64,000 bases of DNA, from assembly GCF_907164915.1 (NCBI RefSeq), contig NC_061870.1, forward strand, positions 479,501 through 543,500. Reading direction: 5' to 3'. The notes under the pieces are model-generated. The model saw nothing but the letters and a program-made list of their open reading frames with translations, was not told the DNA's origin and did not search any database. This document shows, in pieces, positions 45,809 to 56,600 of this stretch. Position numbers and translations under genes: made by a program. The first letter of the stretch is position 1; each line of letters begins with the position of its first letter. Origin of the DNA: Impatiens glandulifera. Taxonomy: Eukaryota; Streptophyta; Magnoliopsida; Ericales; Balsaminaceae.

Positions 45809-46285
45809 ATGTCTTGCGTCAATGAAATTCCTCTTTTGTCAAAGGACAACTATGATGTGTGGATGGTAAGAATGCAAGCTCACTTGGCTGCTATTGACTA
45901 TGATATGTGGAGTGTCATCACCGATGGTCCCATAAAGATTTCAAAGCCAAGAAGTGAGTGGACCACTGAAGATAAGGTGACCAACAACCTGGATAATGTT
46001 GCTAAGAACATTCTGTTCCAGTCTCTCAACACGAAGATGTTCTGTGAGATTAAGTCATGTTCCACTGAAAAGAAATATGGGATAAGCTCAGCCAGATCCA
46101 CGGAGTGAGCCCTCAAGCAAAGAACAACCAGGAAGCATTCATTTGCAGTCAGAACAAATCAAGATGGGCTGACAACGATTCGGAGGAGTCTCCTGTTAAA
46201 AAAGAGAATGAAGCTGTAACATGTCTAATGGCAGATGACCAATCTAAGGTACAAATAAATGAAGGACTGGAGGAATCTGTATGAT
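45809..46285 (+). pseudogene. Copia gag with internal deletions
   Basis: Begins ATGTCTTGCGTC at 45809. The N-terminal gag domain is clear: PLLSKDNYDVWMVRMQAHLA and YDMWSVITDGP. After about 46090 the text jumps out of frame to a piece like the gag tail (QNKSRWADNDSEESPVKKEN), so the middle, including the CCHC knuckle, appears deleted. The natural start is 45809, because the upstream ATG overlaps the primer site. Confidence 0.8.
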
Positions 46286-47260
46286 ATCTTGATAGCGGAT
46301 GTTCTAGGCATATGACTGGAAACAGACGACTTCTCACTGATATATCAGACTGCTCTAGACCTAAGATCACATTTGGTGACAACAAGAAGGGTAAGACCAT
46401 GGGTAAGGGTAAGATTATCCATGATAACCTAACTATTAATGATGTGCTGCTAGTTGATAACTTGTTTTATAATTTAATCAGTATCAGTTAACTATGTGAT
46501 AATGGTTTGTCAGTAGATTTTCAAACTCATGCATGTTTAGTTAAAGACCAAGATGGAAACATTTTATTAATTGGAAGTAGAGTAGGAAACTCATATAAAA
46601 TGAATTGGCAAAAAGAAACATCTGATCCTATGTGCATGATTGCCAAAAATGACCAGAAATGGTTATGGCATAAACGTTTGAACCACTTGAATTTTAAAAC
46701 CATCAACAACATTTGTTCAAACAATTTAGTTATTGGTTTACCCAACCTTCAGTTTTCAAAGGACAAGATTTGCACTACTTGCCAGTTAGGCAAACATGGC
46801 AGATCATTGTTCAAAAGTAAAGGAAAATCACAATCCAGCCGTATCCTAGAACTTTTACATATGGATCTTTTTGGTCCAATTCCTGTAAAAAGTGTAGGAG
46901 GAATGAGATTTGCCTTAATTGTTATTGATGATTTTTCACGTTTTACATGGGTTGCATTTTTACCATTAAAAGATAAAACTGCTGAAAATTTGATTTGAAT
47001 ATTTAGAGGAATTCAGAATCAGAAATCTCTAAATATCTCATGTATTAGAAGTGATCAGGGAACTGAATTCACGAACAGATACCTATCATCTTATCTTGAG
47101 GAGACTGGGATTAGGCACGAGTTGTCTAGTGCCAGAACTCCACAGCAAAACGGCATTGCTGAGAGAAGAGTGAGAACTCTGAAGAAAGCAGCGAGATCAA
47201 TGCTTGCTAAATCAGATGTCCCTTAGAGGTTTTGGGCAGAAGCTATTAGTACTTCTTGCT
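46286..47260 (+). pseudogene. Copia protease remnant and integrase
   Basis: LDSGCSRHMTGNRRLLTDIS is the family's aspartic protease active-site region (DSG), with the upstream part missing. GAG-pre-integrase follows (WLWHKRLNHLNF with its two His, then CTTCQLGKHG). The integrase core has LHMDLFGPIPVKSVGG, FALIVIDDFSRFTWVAF, RSDQGTEFTN and PQQNGIAERRVRTLKKAARS. Stops are seen at about 46488, 46996 and 47224. Confidence 0.85.
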
Positions 47261-47418
47261 ATACTCAAACCGATCAATAATTAACAAACGTTTTGATAAA
47301 ACTCCCTATGAACTGTATTATGGGAGAATTCCCACAGTCTCTTACTTTAAGGATTTTGGGTGTAAATGTTTTATTCATAACAATGGAAATGTTTATTTGA
47401 CTGCTAGATGAAGGATTC

Positions 47419-47934
47419 ATGTTGGGATACTCATCTGTAAGCAAGGCTTACAGAGTATACAACAAGAGAACACAGACTGTTGAAGAATCCCTTCATGTAA
47501 TTTTTGATGAGCCTGTTGAGAGCAAATCCAAAGAACCCATTGATCTTGCTGACAGACTACAAGCGGCTAGTCTTGAGTTTGTAAGTGAAGAAGAAGAAAC
47601 CTTGAACAAACGGATGGCTCTATCCGATCCTGTGACTGATCCGGTTGAAGTTCAACCAGATGTGCAAACTCCTGTTCAACAAGAAGTTGAGAGTTTGGAT
47701 GTCGCGGTGTCACTGATTCAGATGACCGATCCCCTTGGATCAAACTTTAGATGGAACAGAAATCATCCACCAGAACTGATAATTGGTAACCCTCTCTCTC
47801 CTCGAAGGACAAGACGTCAGTTGATGGATGAAATGGCCAATTCTGCCTTTATTTCTCAAATTGAACCAAAGAAAATTGGTGAAGCTATAGTTGATCCAGA
47901 TTGGATCAATGCTATGCAAGAGGAGTTAAACTAA
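47419..47934 (+). pseudogene. Copia integrase C-terminus and linker to RT
   Basis: Starts LGYSSVSKAYRVYNKRTQTV and EESLHVIFDEP, the usual Copia segment after the integrase core, then an acidic linker and SPRRTRRQLMDEMANSAFIS, ending at a stop just before the RT. Between 47260 and 47419 the reading frame is broken at least twice. Confidence 0.8.
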
Positions 47935-49389
47935 TTTGATAGAAATAAAGTATGGTATCTTACTCCTAGACCAACTGATAAGTCAGTTATAGGAACAAGA
48001 TGGGTATTTAGAAACAAGCTTAGTGAAGATGGCATAGTCATTAGAAACAAAGCTTGTTTAGTTGCTTAAGGATACAGACAAGAGGAAGGTATTGATTTTG
48101 ATGAGTCTTTTGCACCTGTTGCAAGACTAAAGGCAATCAGAATCTTCCTAGCATATGCATTATTTAAGAATTTTAAAGTTTTTCAAATGGATGTGAAAAG
48201 TACATTTTTAAATGGAAAATTAAGTGAAGAAGTATATGTTGAGCAACCCCCTGGTTTCGTAGATCATGTTTTACCTAATCATGTTTATAGGCTTAACAAA
48301 GCATTGTATGGTCTAAAACAAGCTCCTAGAGCTTGGTATGACACTCTAACCAATTTCTTGTTTGATCATGATTTTGTTGTTGGAACAGTGGATAAAACCC
48401 TTCTTAGATTTGCTAAAGATTCCCATATATTACTTGTTCAGATATATGTTGATGACATTATCTTTGGGTCAACTAATCCCAAACTGTGTGAGAAATTTGC
48501 CAAGCTGATGCAGGATAGGTTTGAAATGAGCATGATGGGAGAACCTACATTCTTCCTTGGGCTTCAAATCCGTCAGCTAGAAAACAGAACTCTCATCAAC
48601 CAGGCCAAATACACCAAAGAATTGCTAAAGAAATTTGGTTTGGAGAACTGTTCTGCAACAGCTACTCCTATGAGCTCTTTAGCTAAATTGGACAAAGATG
48701 AAGGTGGACAAAGTGTAGATGTTACAGCATACAGAGGTCTCATTGGTTCTTTGCTGTATGTAACTGTTAGCTGGCCAGACATTCAATTTGTTGTTGGTGT
48801 CTATGGCAGATTTCAGGCTGATCCTAAACTCTCTCATTTTACTGTTGCTAAACGTATTCTTAAATACTTGAAGGGAACTCAAAATGTGGGACTGTGGTAT
48901 CCGAAGGATTCCAGTTTCAATTTAATTAGTTTCTCAGATGCAGATTATGCAGGATGCAAAATTGATAGAAAAAGCACTAGTGGAACTTGTCAGTTCCTTG
49001 GAGATCGTCTAATCACATGGTTCAGCAAGAAGCAGACTTTTGTGGCAACATCTACAGCTGAAGCAGAGTATCTTGCAGCTGGTAGTTGTTGCTCTCAAGT
49101 TTTGTGGATTCAACAACAGCTCAGAGACTATGGAATTGAGGCTGATGAATCTCTAATTTTCTGCGACAACACAAGTGCCATCGCAATATCCTACAATCCT
49201 GTTCTGCATTCTCGGACAAAGCATATTGAAATCAGGCATCATTTCATCCGAGAACACGTCAATCAAAAGCAAATCCGTCTTGAATATGTTCCTTCAGATC
49301 AACATACTGCGGACATCTTCACGAAACCTCTTCCGGAAGCTAAGTTTTCTCACTTTAGAAACATGTTAGGTCTTGTTGATCTTGATTGA
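47935..49389 (+). pseudogene. Copia reverse transcriptase and RNase H
   Basis: The first 250 bases (KSVIGTRWVFRNKL, ACLVA-stop-[23 protein letters not shown]) contain one in-frame TAA at 48067. From 48187 it is open for 400 codons: [27 protein letters not shown] and the catalytic [12 protein letters not shown]. RNase H follows with [48 protein letters not shown] and [10 protein letters not shown]. The family normally has DVKSAFLNG, and here it is DVKSTFLNG. This is the best preserved part of the element. Confidence 0.92.
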
Positions 49390-50199
49390 TGTAATCGTGT
49401 GCATAAACTAAGGGGGAACATATCATTCAAAACGTAACTGAACAGATATGAAAAACGGAGGTCCTAACTTATCTTAAGGATTTAAAGTTTGAGAAACACA
49501 GCTACTTAGACGAACATCTACCTTAGTAGTTTCATCTTTATATGAAGTCACTGTCTTGGTTATTTTAACCTGCTTGGTTAGACGGATGCATCTAATAGAC
49601 GGACACATCTAATAGACGTTAGACGTTTTTGCGTCATGAGCAAGCGAATGCTCACGTCTAATCAGACACGCGTATCTCACGTGCTGTTATAGCATAATTA
49701 GACGTACACGTCTAATAGACTGATTTTCAAAAAGGAGTTGAAAATGTGAAAAGAAGAATAAAACGTCTAACTACTGGAATAATTAGACTCTTCATCTTCT
49801 GGCTTTTTGGAAAGCTGTCTCTTAATGTTTTTTGTTTAAGTTTTCTTTCCCGCCGAAAAATAAATCAGTCATTCCTCAAAAGAATTGAAGACACGTGTCT
49901 CTCAATATGCAAGAAATGACTAATATTTCTGACATCTTTTGCATGTACACTTAGTATTAGACGTTCTATTTCATGCTAACATTAAATGCTGTTTATTGGG
50001 AACTGTCTTTTGAAATTCTTGTCGGTAGGAGTAATCATTAGTTTTCTTCTTCATGACTAAAATCCAGGTATTAATAGGTTCATTTACTCCAAAAGGTTAG
50101 AAGATCCTTGAAATTCATCTTTCTCTCTTTAGAAGTCAATCCTCTCAAACCCTTGTTCATTAGTTCAAAATGCTGCCCTTCTGACCAAAATCTATTCAA
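49390..50199. other. Copia spacer between pol and extra frame
   Basis: No coding signal. TTAGACG and GTCTAA motifs like those of the LTR recur at 49570-49780, so this motif is not confined to the LTRs. Confidence 0.6.
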
Positions 50200-50928
50200 G
50201 TGGACTTTCAATCTGTATCCACTCTTGAATCTCCGGGCATGCAAAGGATGTTCGATTTGCTAAAAGCTTCTGGGCTGAGAAGATTCCTCACCCCTCATGA
50301 AACTTATCATGAACAACTTGTTAACGAATTCTTTCAAACCGATAGCTTCTATCAAGATAATGTCATTGCTGGTGCAGTAATGGGCCAGATGGTACGGATT
50401 ACAGAAGAATCTTTTGGTGAGTTTTTCCATCTCCAAACAAAAGGTATTGATGTTTTCTCTACCACTCACCCTAACCTAATGATTACGATGATAAAAGTCT
50501 TTTCTGATTCCCCTGAAGTTGATATTCATGGAAAGAAAAACCTCCTGAAGGTTGAATATGCTCTTTTAAGTGATATCATTTTGAAATCCCTTCTGTCTAA
50601 AGAGACCTCCTACAAGTATTGTATGAAGGTCTTTCAGATCATGGTGACTATCACCAGGGGTGTTCCTGTGAACTGGACAAGCTTTCTCTTCGGGAATCTT
50701 ATCAGAATGGTTGTGGCTAGGAAGAAGATCTTCAGTTTTGACGGTCCTCTCAGCTCCTTTCTCTGTCATCGTCTGAACGAACCTGGTAAGAGTTTTCCCC
50801 TCCCTTCTAATATCCTGAACTACCAAAAAGTGGTAGATTACATTCAAAGGGTGGAAACGCTCAAGTCTAAGAAACAAAAAAGTGAAGACTCCAACTCTCT
50901 TCTAACTGCTGTCTTAGAGACATCTTAG
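50200..50928 (+). CDS. Extra frame of the Copia element (plant transposon-type domain)
   Basis: 242 codons open between pol and the 3' LTR, where SIRE elements carry an additional gene. The frame begins at GTG (VDFQSVSTLESPGMQRMF) and lacks a clear ATG nearby; the next in-frame ATG is at 50239. It contains LRRFLTPHETYHEQLVNEFF, NVIAGAVMGQMVRITEESFG, then MVTITRGVPVNWTSFLFGNL. This looks like the plant transposon-associated domain that often sits in retroelements, not a typical envelope: I see no signal peptide or clear transmembrane helix. Function unknown. It ends with a charged segment and TAG. Confidence 0.55.
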   Translation: MDFQSVSTLESPGMQRMFDLLKASGLRRFLTPHETYHEQLVNEFFQTDSFYQDNVIAGAVMGQMVRITEESFGEFFHLQTKGIDVFSTTHPNLMITMIKVFSDSPEVDIHGKKNLLKVEYALLSDIILKSLLSKETSYKYCMKVFQIMVTITRGVPVNWTSFLFGNLIRMVVARKKIFSFDGPLSSFLCHRLNEPGKSFPLPSNILNYQKVVDYIQRVETLKSKKQKSEDSNSLLTAVLETS

Positions 50929-51201
50929 GTTGAAGTCTATCCTGTCCAGAAATCATGATCAGGAAGAAGAAGAAGACTAATGATTAAATGTCTTTTTGTA
51001 GTTATTTTGAATATTTTCATAATGTTTTTGGTAAATTTATCATGGTTACATTGAACAATGTTTTGAGTGTTACTTCTGAAAACACTCATATGTGATTAAC
51101 ATGGATGTTTTTGAATGATTACTTGCATGTTGTCTGTTTGCTTATTTATTGGATGAATGCATGTCTTGTTATATGTATGCAGGTTTGCAATTTCTTCATC
51201 T

Positions 51202-51210
51202 AAAAGGGGG
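51202..51210 (+). other. Polypurine tract of the Copia element
   Basis: AAAAGGGGG directly before AAAT and the 3' LTR start at 51215. Confidence 0.85.
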
Positions 51211-51214
51211 AAAT

Positions 51215-53618
51215 TGTGGGTCAAATTATTTTGACTAAGTGTTGAAATAATTTACCCACTGATATTTTGATGATAAAATAATTTATAAGTTTCAATACAG
51301 GTGTATTGAGACAACATGTCTCTAGACTTGGATCTAATGAGGGCCATTAGACCGATCTTGACTTTCATTCGCATAGAATTAGACTCACAGTCTAACTCAT
51401 CGGAGTTAGGCGTGCAGTCTAACTCATCGGAATTAGACGTGTAAGTCTAATAGATGTGTAAAGAATTAGACAGATAGTCTAATAAATACATAGATTTAGA
51501 CGTACAGTCTAACTCATTGGAGTTAGACGTGTAAGTCTAATAGGTGTAAAGAATTAGACGAATGGTCTAATGAATACACGAAATTAGATGTGAGTTTAAT
51601 AGAATTAGACGTACAGTCTAACTCATCGGAGTTAGACGTGTAAGTCTAATAGACGTAAAGAATTAGACGGATGGTCTAATGAATACACGAAATTAGACGT
51701 GAGTCTAATAGAATTAGACATACAGTCTAACTCATCGGAGTTAGACGTGTAAGTCTAATAGACGTAAAGAATTAGACGGATGGTCTAATGAATACGCAGA
51801 ATTAGACGGATAGTCTAATTAATGAAAGTTAGAAGTGAGTCTAACTCCTTCAGATTAGTCTGAGGTAGAACCGGAATTAGACGTGGCAGTCTAACTCAGT
51901 GGAGTTAGACGTACCCGTCTAATGGTTATTTAATAATTAGAAGGGTTGTCTAATTAGTGAAAGTTAGACGTGAGTCTAACTCCTTCAGACAAGTCTGAGG
52001 TAGAACCGGAATTAGACGCGGCAATCTAACTCAATAAGAGTTAGATGTGTCGGTCTAATGGTTATTTAATAATTAGACGGGTTGTCTAATTAGTGAAAGT
52101 TAGACGTGAGTCTAACTCCTTCAGACAAGTCTGAGGTAGAACCGGAATTAGACGCAGCAGTCTAACTCAGTAAGAGTTAGACGTGTCGGTCTAATGGTTA
52201 TTTAATAATTAGACGGGTTGTCTAATTAGTGAAAGTTAGACGTGAGTCTAATTCCTTCAGACAAGTCTGAGGTAGAACCGGAATTAGACGCGGCAGTCTA
52301 ACTCAGTAAGAGTTAGACGTGTCGGTCTATTGGTTATTTAATAATTAGACGGGTTGTCTAATTAGTGAAAGTTAGATGTGAGTCTAACTCCTTCAGACAA
52401 GTCTGAGGTAGAACCGGAATTAGACGCGTCAGTCTAACTCAGTAAGAGTTAGACGCGTCGGTCTAATGGTTATTTAATAATTAGACGGATTGTCTAATTA
52501 GTGAAAGTTAGACGTGAGTCTAACTCCTTCAGACAAGTCTGAGGTAGAACCGAAATTAGACGTGGCAGTTTAACTCAGTGGAGTTAGACGTACCCGTCTA
52601 ATGGTTATTGAAATTAGACGCGAGTCTAATTATATTAGACCAGGCGGTCTAATAGACGTTTTTCATTAGAATGAGTTGACTTATTTCATTAGACTGATTT
52701 TCTCAAATCCGTCTAACTGAAATACGTCTAATGCTCTGTTCAAGCAGTACGGTTGAATCTAACATTTCTCCTATCCACGAGCTATAGTTGTACCCTACTC
52801 CTGCTCCACTTTCTAGTGAAGATTAGTATAACAGCTATATGCATCCAATCAAAAAATGCCACGTAAGGGAATTTTCCTCACATTACCCATTTTGCAAGTA
52901 CATAACTCATGGAATATTCGACGCACTACTAGTTCGGTACGGCCACAATCCTTGTGCTCAGAACCTGCTGTGTACAATGGAGGTTTTCCAATGGAAGAGC
53001 GCCACATATCATTCTTGAAGATTCGACTGTTAGCTCCTGCTTAGTATTTAATCAATCCTAAGAGCAACGAACGAAGAAGTGACTTTATCGTTTTCAAGCC
53101 AATACAAACGAACAAGCATTCTGATTTTGCAGAGAGAGACTACTCAATCATCTTCCTTACTGAACTTATTCTATGAAGCTTCTTTCTGATTGTACTGTGT
53201 GTGAATCGAGAGAGAGAGCTAGACTCAAAACACATTAGCTGAGTGATTTTCTTCATCTTGTAATTGAACAAAAAGTGTTCTATTCAATAGTGAGCTAAGT
53301 GTGTGTAAACCGTATTTGATTCTCATCATATTATAGTGAATCCTTCCGGTGGTTGGAAAAAGGGCTGACGTAGGAGAGTTTCTCCGAACATCTATAAACA
53401 AACTACTGTGTTCTTCATTTCTATCATCTTTTCATATTTCATCTTGTGCTTCAAACCCAAGTAAACAATTCCGCCTTGAATCTATTTCAAGTGTTTACAT
53501 AAGTTTGCGTAGAATAGAAAGAGATATTAATCCCTAACAAGATTTCTATCAAACCATTTTTCATAAGCCTTCATCATTAGCCAGACCCCTATCTCTATTG
53601 ATAAATCCGATCCTATCA
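51215..53618 (+). repeat. Copia 3' LTR with TTAGAC/GTCTAA palindromic repeats
   Basis: Same length as the 5' LTR, with five matching ~136-bp units (anchors about 51940, 52075, 52212, 52348 and 52484). Differences from the 5' copy are scattered bases. It starts TGTGGGTCAAAT where the 5' copy has TGTTGGGTCAAAT. Confidence 0.93.
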
Positions 53619-56600
53619 AAGTTGTTGGCTAGATAAGTCAGACCAAGGAAAGTTGTTGGCTGTCTAAGTCTGGACCAAGGGAAGTTGTTGACTAGCTAAG
53701 TCTGGACCGAGAGAAGTTGTTGTTGGCTAAGTCTGGACCGAGAGAAGTTGTTGGCTGGCTAAGTCAGACCGAGGGAAGTTGTTGGATGGCAAAGTCTGGA
53801 CCGAGGGAAGATGTTGGCTGGCTAAGTCAGACCGAGGGAGTTGTTGGCTGGCTAAGTCTGGACCGAGGGAAGTTGTTGACTAGTTAAGTCAGACCGAGAG
53901 AAGTTGTTGGCTGGCTAGGTATGGACCGAAATAAGTTGTTGGTTGGCTAAGTTAGACCGAGGGAGGTTGTTGGCTGGCTAAGTCAAACCGAGAGAAGTTG
54001 TTGGTTGGCTAAGTCAGACCGAGAGAAGTTGTTGGTTGGCTAAGTAAGGACTGAGGAAAGTTGTTGGCTGGCTAAGTCAGACCGAGGGAAGTTGTTGGGT
54101 GGCTATGTCAGACCGAGAGAAGTTGTTGGCTGGCTAAGTCAGACCGAGGGAAGTTGTTGGCTGGCTAAGTCTGGATAGAGGGAAGTTGTTGGCTGGCTAA
54201 GTTAAACCGAGGGAATTTTTTTGCTGGCTAAGTCAGATCGAGGAAAGTTGTTGGCTGGCTAAGTCTAGACCGAGTGAAGTTGTTGGCTGGCTAAGTCTTG
54301 ACCGAGGGAAGTTGTTGACTGGCTAAGTCAGAGCGAGGGAAGTTGTTGGCTGGCTAAGTCAGACCGAGAGAAGTTGTTGGATGGCTAAGTCAGACCGTGG
54401 GAAGTTGTTGGCTGGCTAAGTCAGATCGAGAGAAGTTGTTGGCTGGCTAAGTTAGACCGAGAGAAGTTGTTGGCTGGTTAAGTAAGGACTGATCGAAGTT
54501 GTTGGATGGCTAAGTCAGACCGTGGGAAGTTGATGGCTGGCTAAGTCTGGACCGAGGGAATTTTTTGGCTGGCTAAGTCAGTCCGAGGGAAGTTGTTGGC
54601 TTGCTAAGTTTGGTCCAAGGGAAGTTGTTGGCTGGCTAAGTCAGAGCGAGGGAAGTTGTTTGCTGGCTAAGTCAGACCGAGTGAGTTGTTGGCTGGCTAA
54701 GTCTGGACCGAGGGAAGTTGTAGACTAGTTAAGTCAGACCAAGAGTAGTTGTTGGCTGGCTAGGTCCGGACCGAAAGAAGTTGTTGGTTGGCTAAGTCAG
54801 ACCGAGGGATGTTGTTGGCTGGCTAAGTCAAACCGAGAGAAGTTGTTGGTTGGCTAAGTCAGACCGAGAGAAGTTGTTGGCTGGTTAAGTCAGACCGAGG
54901 GAAGTTTTTGGCTAGCTAAGTCTTGACTGAGGAAAGTTGTTGACTGGCTAAGTCTGGACCGAGGGAATTTGTTGGCTGGCTAAGTTTGGACCGAGGGAAG
55001 TTGTGGGCTGGCTAAGTCTGGATCGAGGAAAGTTGTTGGCTGGCTAAGTTAGGACCGAGGGAAGTTGTTGGCTGGCTAAGTTAGACCGTGGGAAGTTGTT
55101 GGCTGGCTAAGTCTGGACCGAGGGAAGTTTTTGGGTTGCTAAGTTAGACCGAGGGAAGTTGTTGGTTGGCTAAGTCAAACCGAGGGAAGTTGTTTGCTGG
55201 CTAAGTTCGATCGAGGGAAGTTATTGGCTGGCTAAGTCTAGACCGAGTGAAGTTGTTGGCTGACTAAGTCTGGACCGAGGGAAGTTGTTGGCTTATTAAG
55301 TCAGGACCAAGGGAAGTTGTTGGCTGGCTTAGTCAGACTGAGGGAAGTTATTGGTTGGCTAAGTCTAGAACGAGGGAAATTGTTGGCTGGCTAAGTCAGA
55401 CCGAGGGAAGTTGTTGGCTGGCTATGTCAGACCGAGAGAAGTTGTTGGCTGGCTATGTCTAGACCGAGGGAAGTTGTTGGTTGGCTAAGTCAGAGCGAGG
55501 GAAGTTGTTGGCTGGCTAAGTCTGGACCGAAGGAAGTTGTTGGTTGGCTAAGTTAGATTGAGGGAAGTTGTTGGATGGCTAAGTCTTGTCCGAGGGAAGT
55601 TGTTGGCTAGAAATGACAAACCAAAGGAAGTTGTTGGCTAGCTAAGTCTAGACCGAGGGAATTTGTTGGCTGGCTAATTCTGGACCGAGAGAAGTTGTTG
55701 ACTGTCTAAGTCAGACCGAGGGAAGTTGTTGGATGGCTAATTCTGGTCCGAGGGAAGTTTTTGGCTGGCTAAGTCAGACCGAGGAAGTTGTTGGCTGGCT
55801 AAGTCTGGACCGAGGGAAGTTGTTGGCTGGTTCAGTCAGACCAAGGGAAGTTGTTGGCTGGCTAGGTCTGGACCGAAAGAAGTTGTTGGTTGGCTAAGTC
55901 AGACCGAGGGAAGTTGTTGGCTGGCTAAGTCAGACCAAGAGAAGTTGTTGTCTGGTTAATTCAGACCGCGAGAAGTTGTTGGCTGGCTAAGTAAGGATTG
56001 AGGGAAGTTGTTGGATGGCTAAGTCAGACTAAGGGAAGTTGTTGGCTGGCTAAGTCAGACCGAGAGAAATTGTTGGATGGCTAAGTCAGACCGAGGGAAG
56101 TTGTTGGCTGGCTATGACTGGACTGAGGGAAGTTGTTGGCTGGCTAAGTCAAACCGAGGGAAGTTGTTTGCTGGCTAAGTCAGATCGAGGGAAGTTGTTG
56201 GCTAGCTAAGTCAGACCGAGGGAAGTTGTTGGCTGGCTAAGTCAAACCGAGGGAAGTTGTTTGCTGGCTAAGTCAAACCGAGGGAAGTTGTTTGCTGGCT
56301 AAGTCAAATCGAGGGAAGTTGTTGGCTGGCTAAGTCTAGACCGAGTGAAGTTGCTGGCTGACTAAGTCTGCACCGAGGGAATTTGTTGGCTGGCTAAGTC
56401 AGGACCGAGGGAAGTTGTTGGTTGGCTAAGTCAGACCGAGGGAAGTTTTTGGCTTGCTAAGTTAGACTAAGGGAAGTTGTTGGCTGGCTAAGTCAGACCG
56501 AGGGAAGTTGTTGGCTGGCTAAGTCTGGATAGAGGGAAGTTATTGGCTGGCTAAGTTAAACCGAGGGAATTTTTTTGCTGGCTAAGTCAGATCGAGGAAA

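Larger units (their letters stand above)
43356..53618 (+). mobile_element. SIRE-like Ty1/Copia retrotransposon, 10.26 kb, decayed
   Basis: Two LTRs of equal length (2404 bp: 43356-45759 and 51215-53618), a tRNA-Met primer site at 45761 and a polypurine tract AAAAGGGGG at 51202-51210. The internal order is gag, protease remnant, integrase, RT, RNase H, which is Copia order. An additional frame follows pol before the 3' LTR, as in SIRE elements. Gag and protease carry internal deletions, and pol has stops and frameshifts, so it is not autonomous. A 5-base duplication AAGTT flanks it. Confidence 0.93.
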
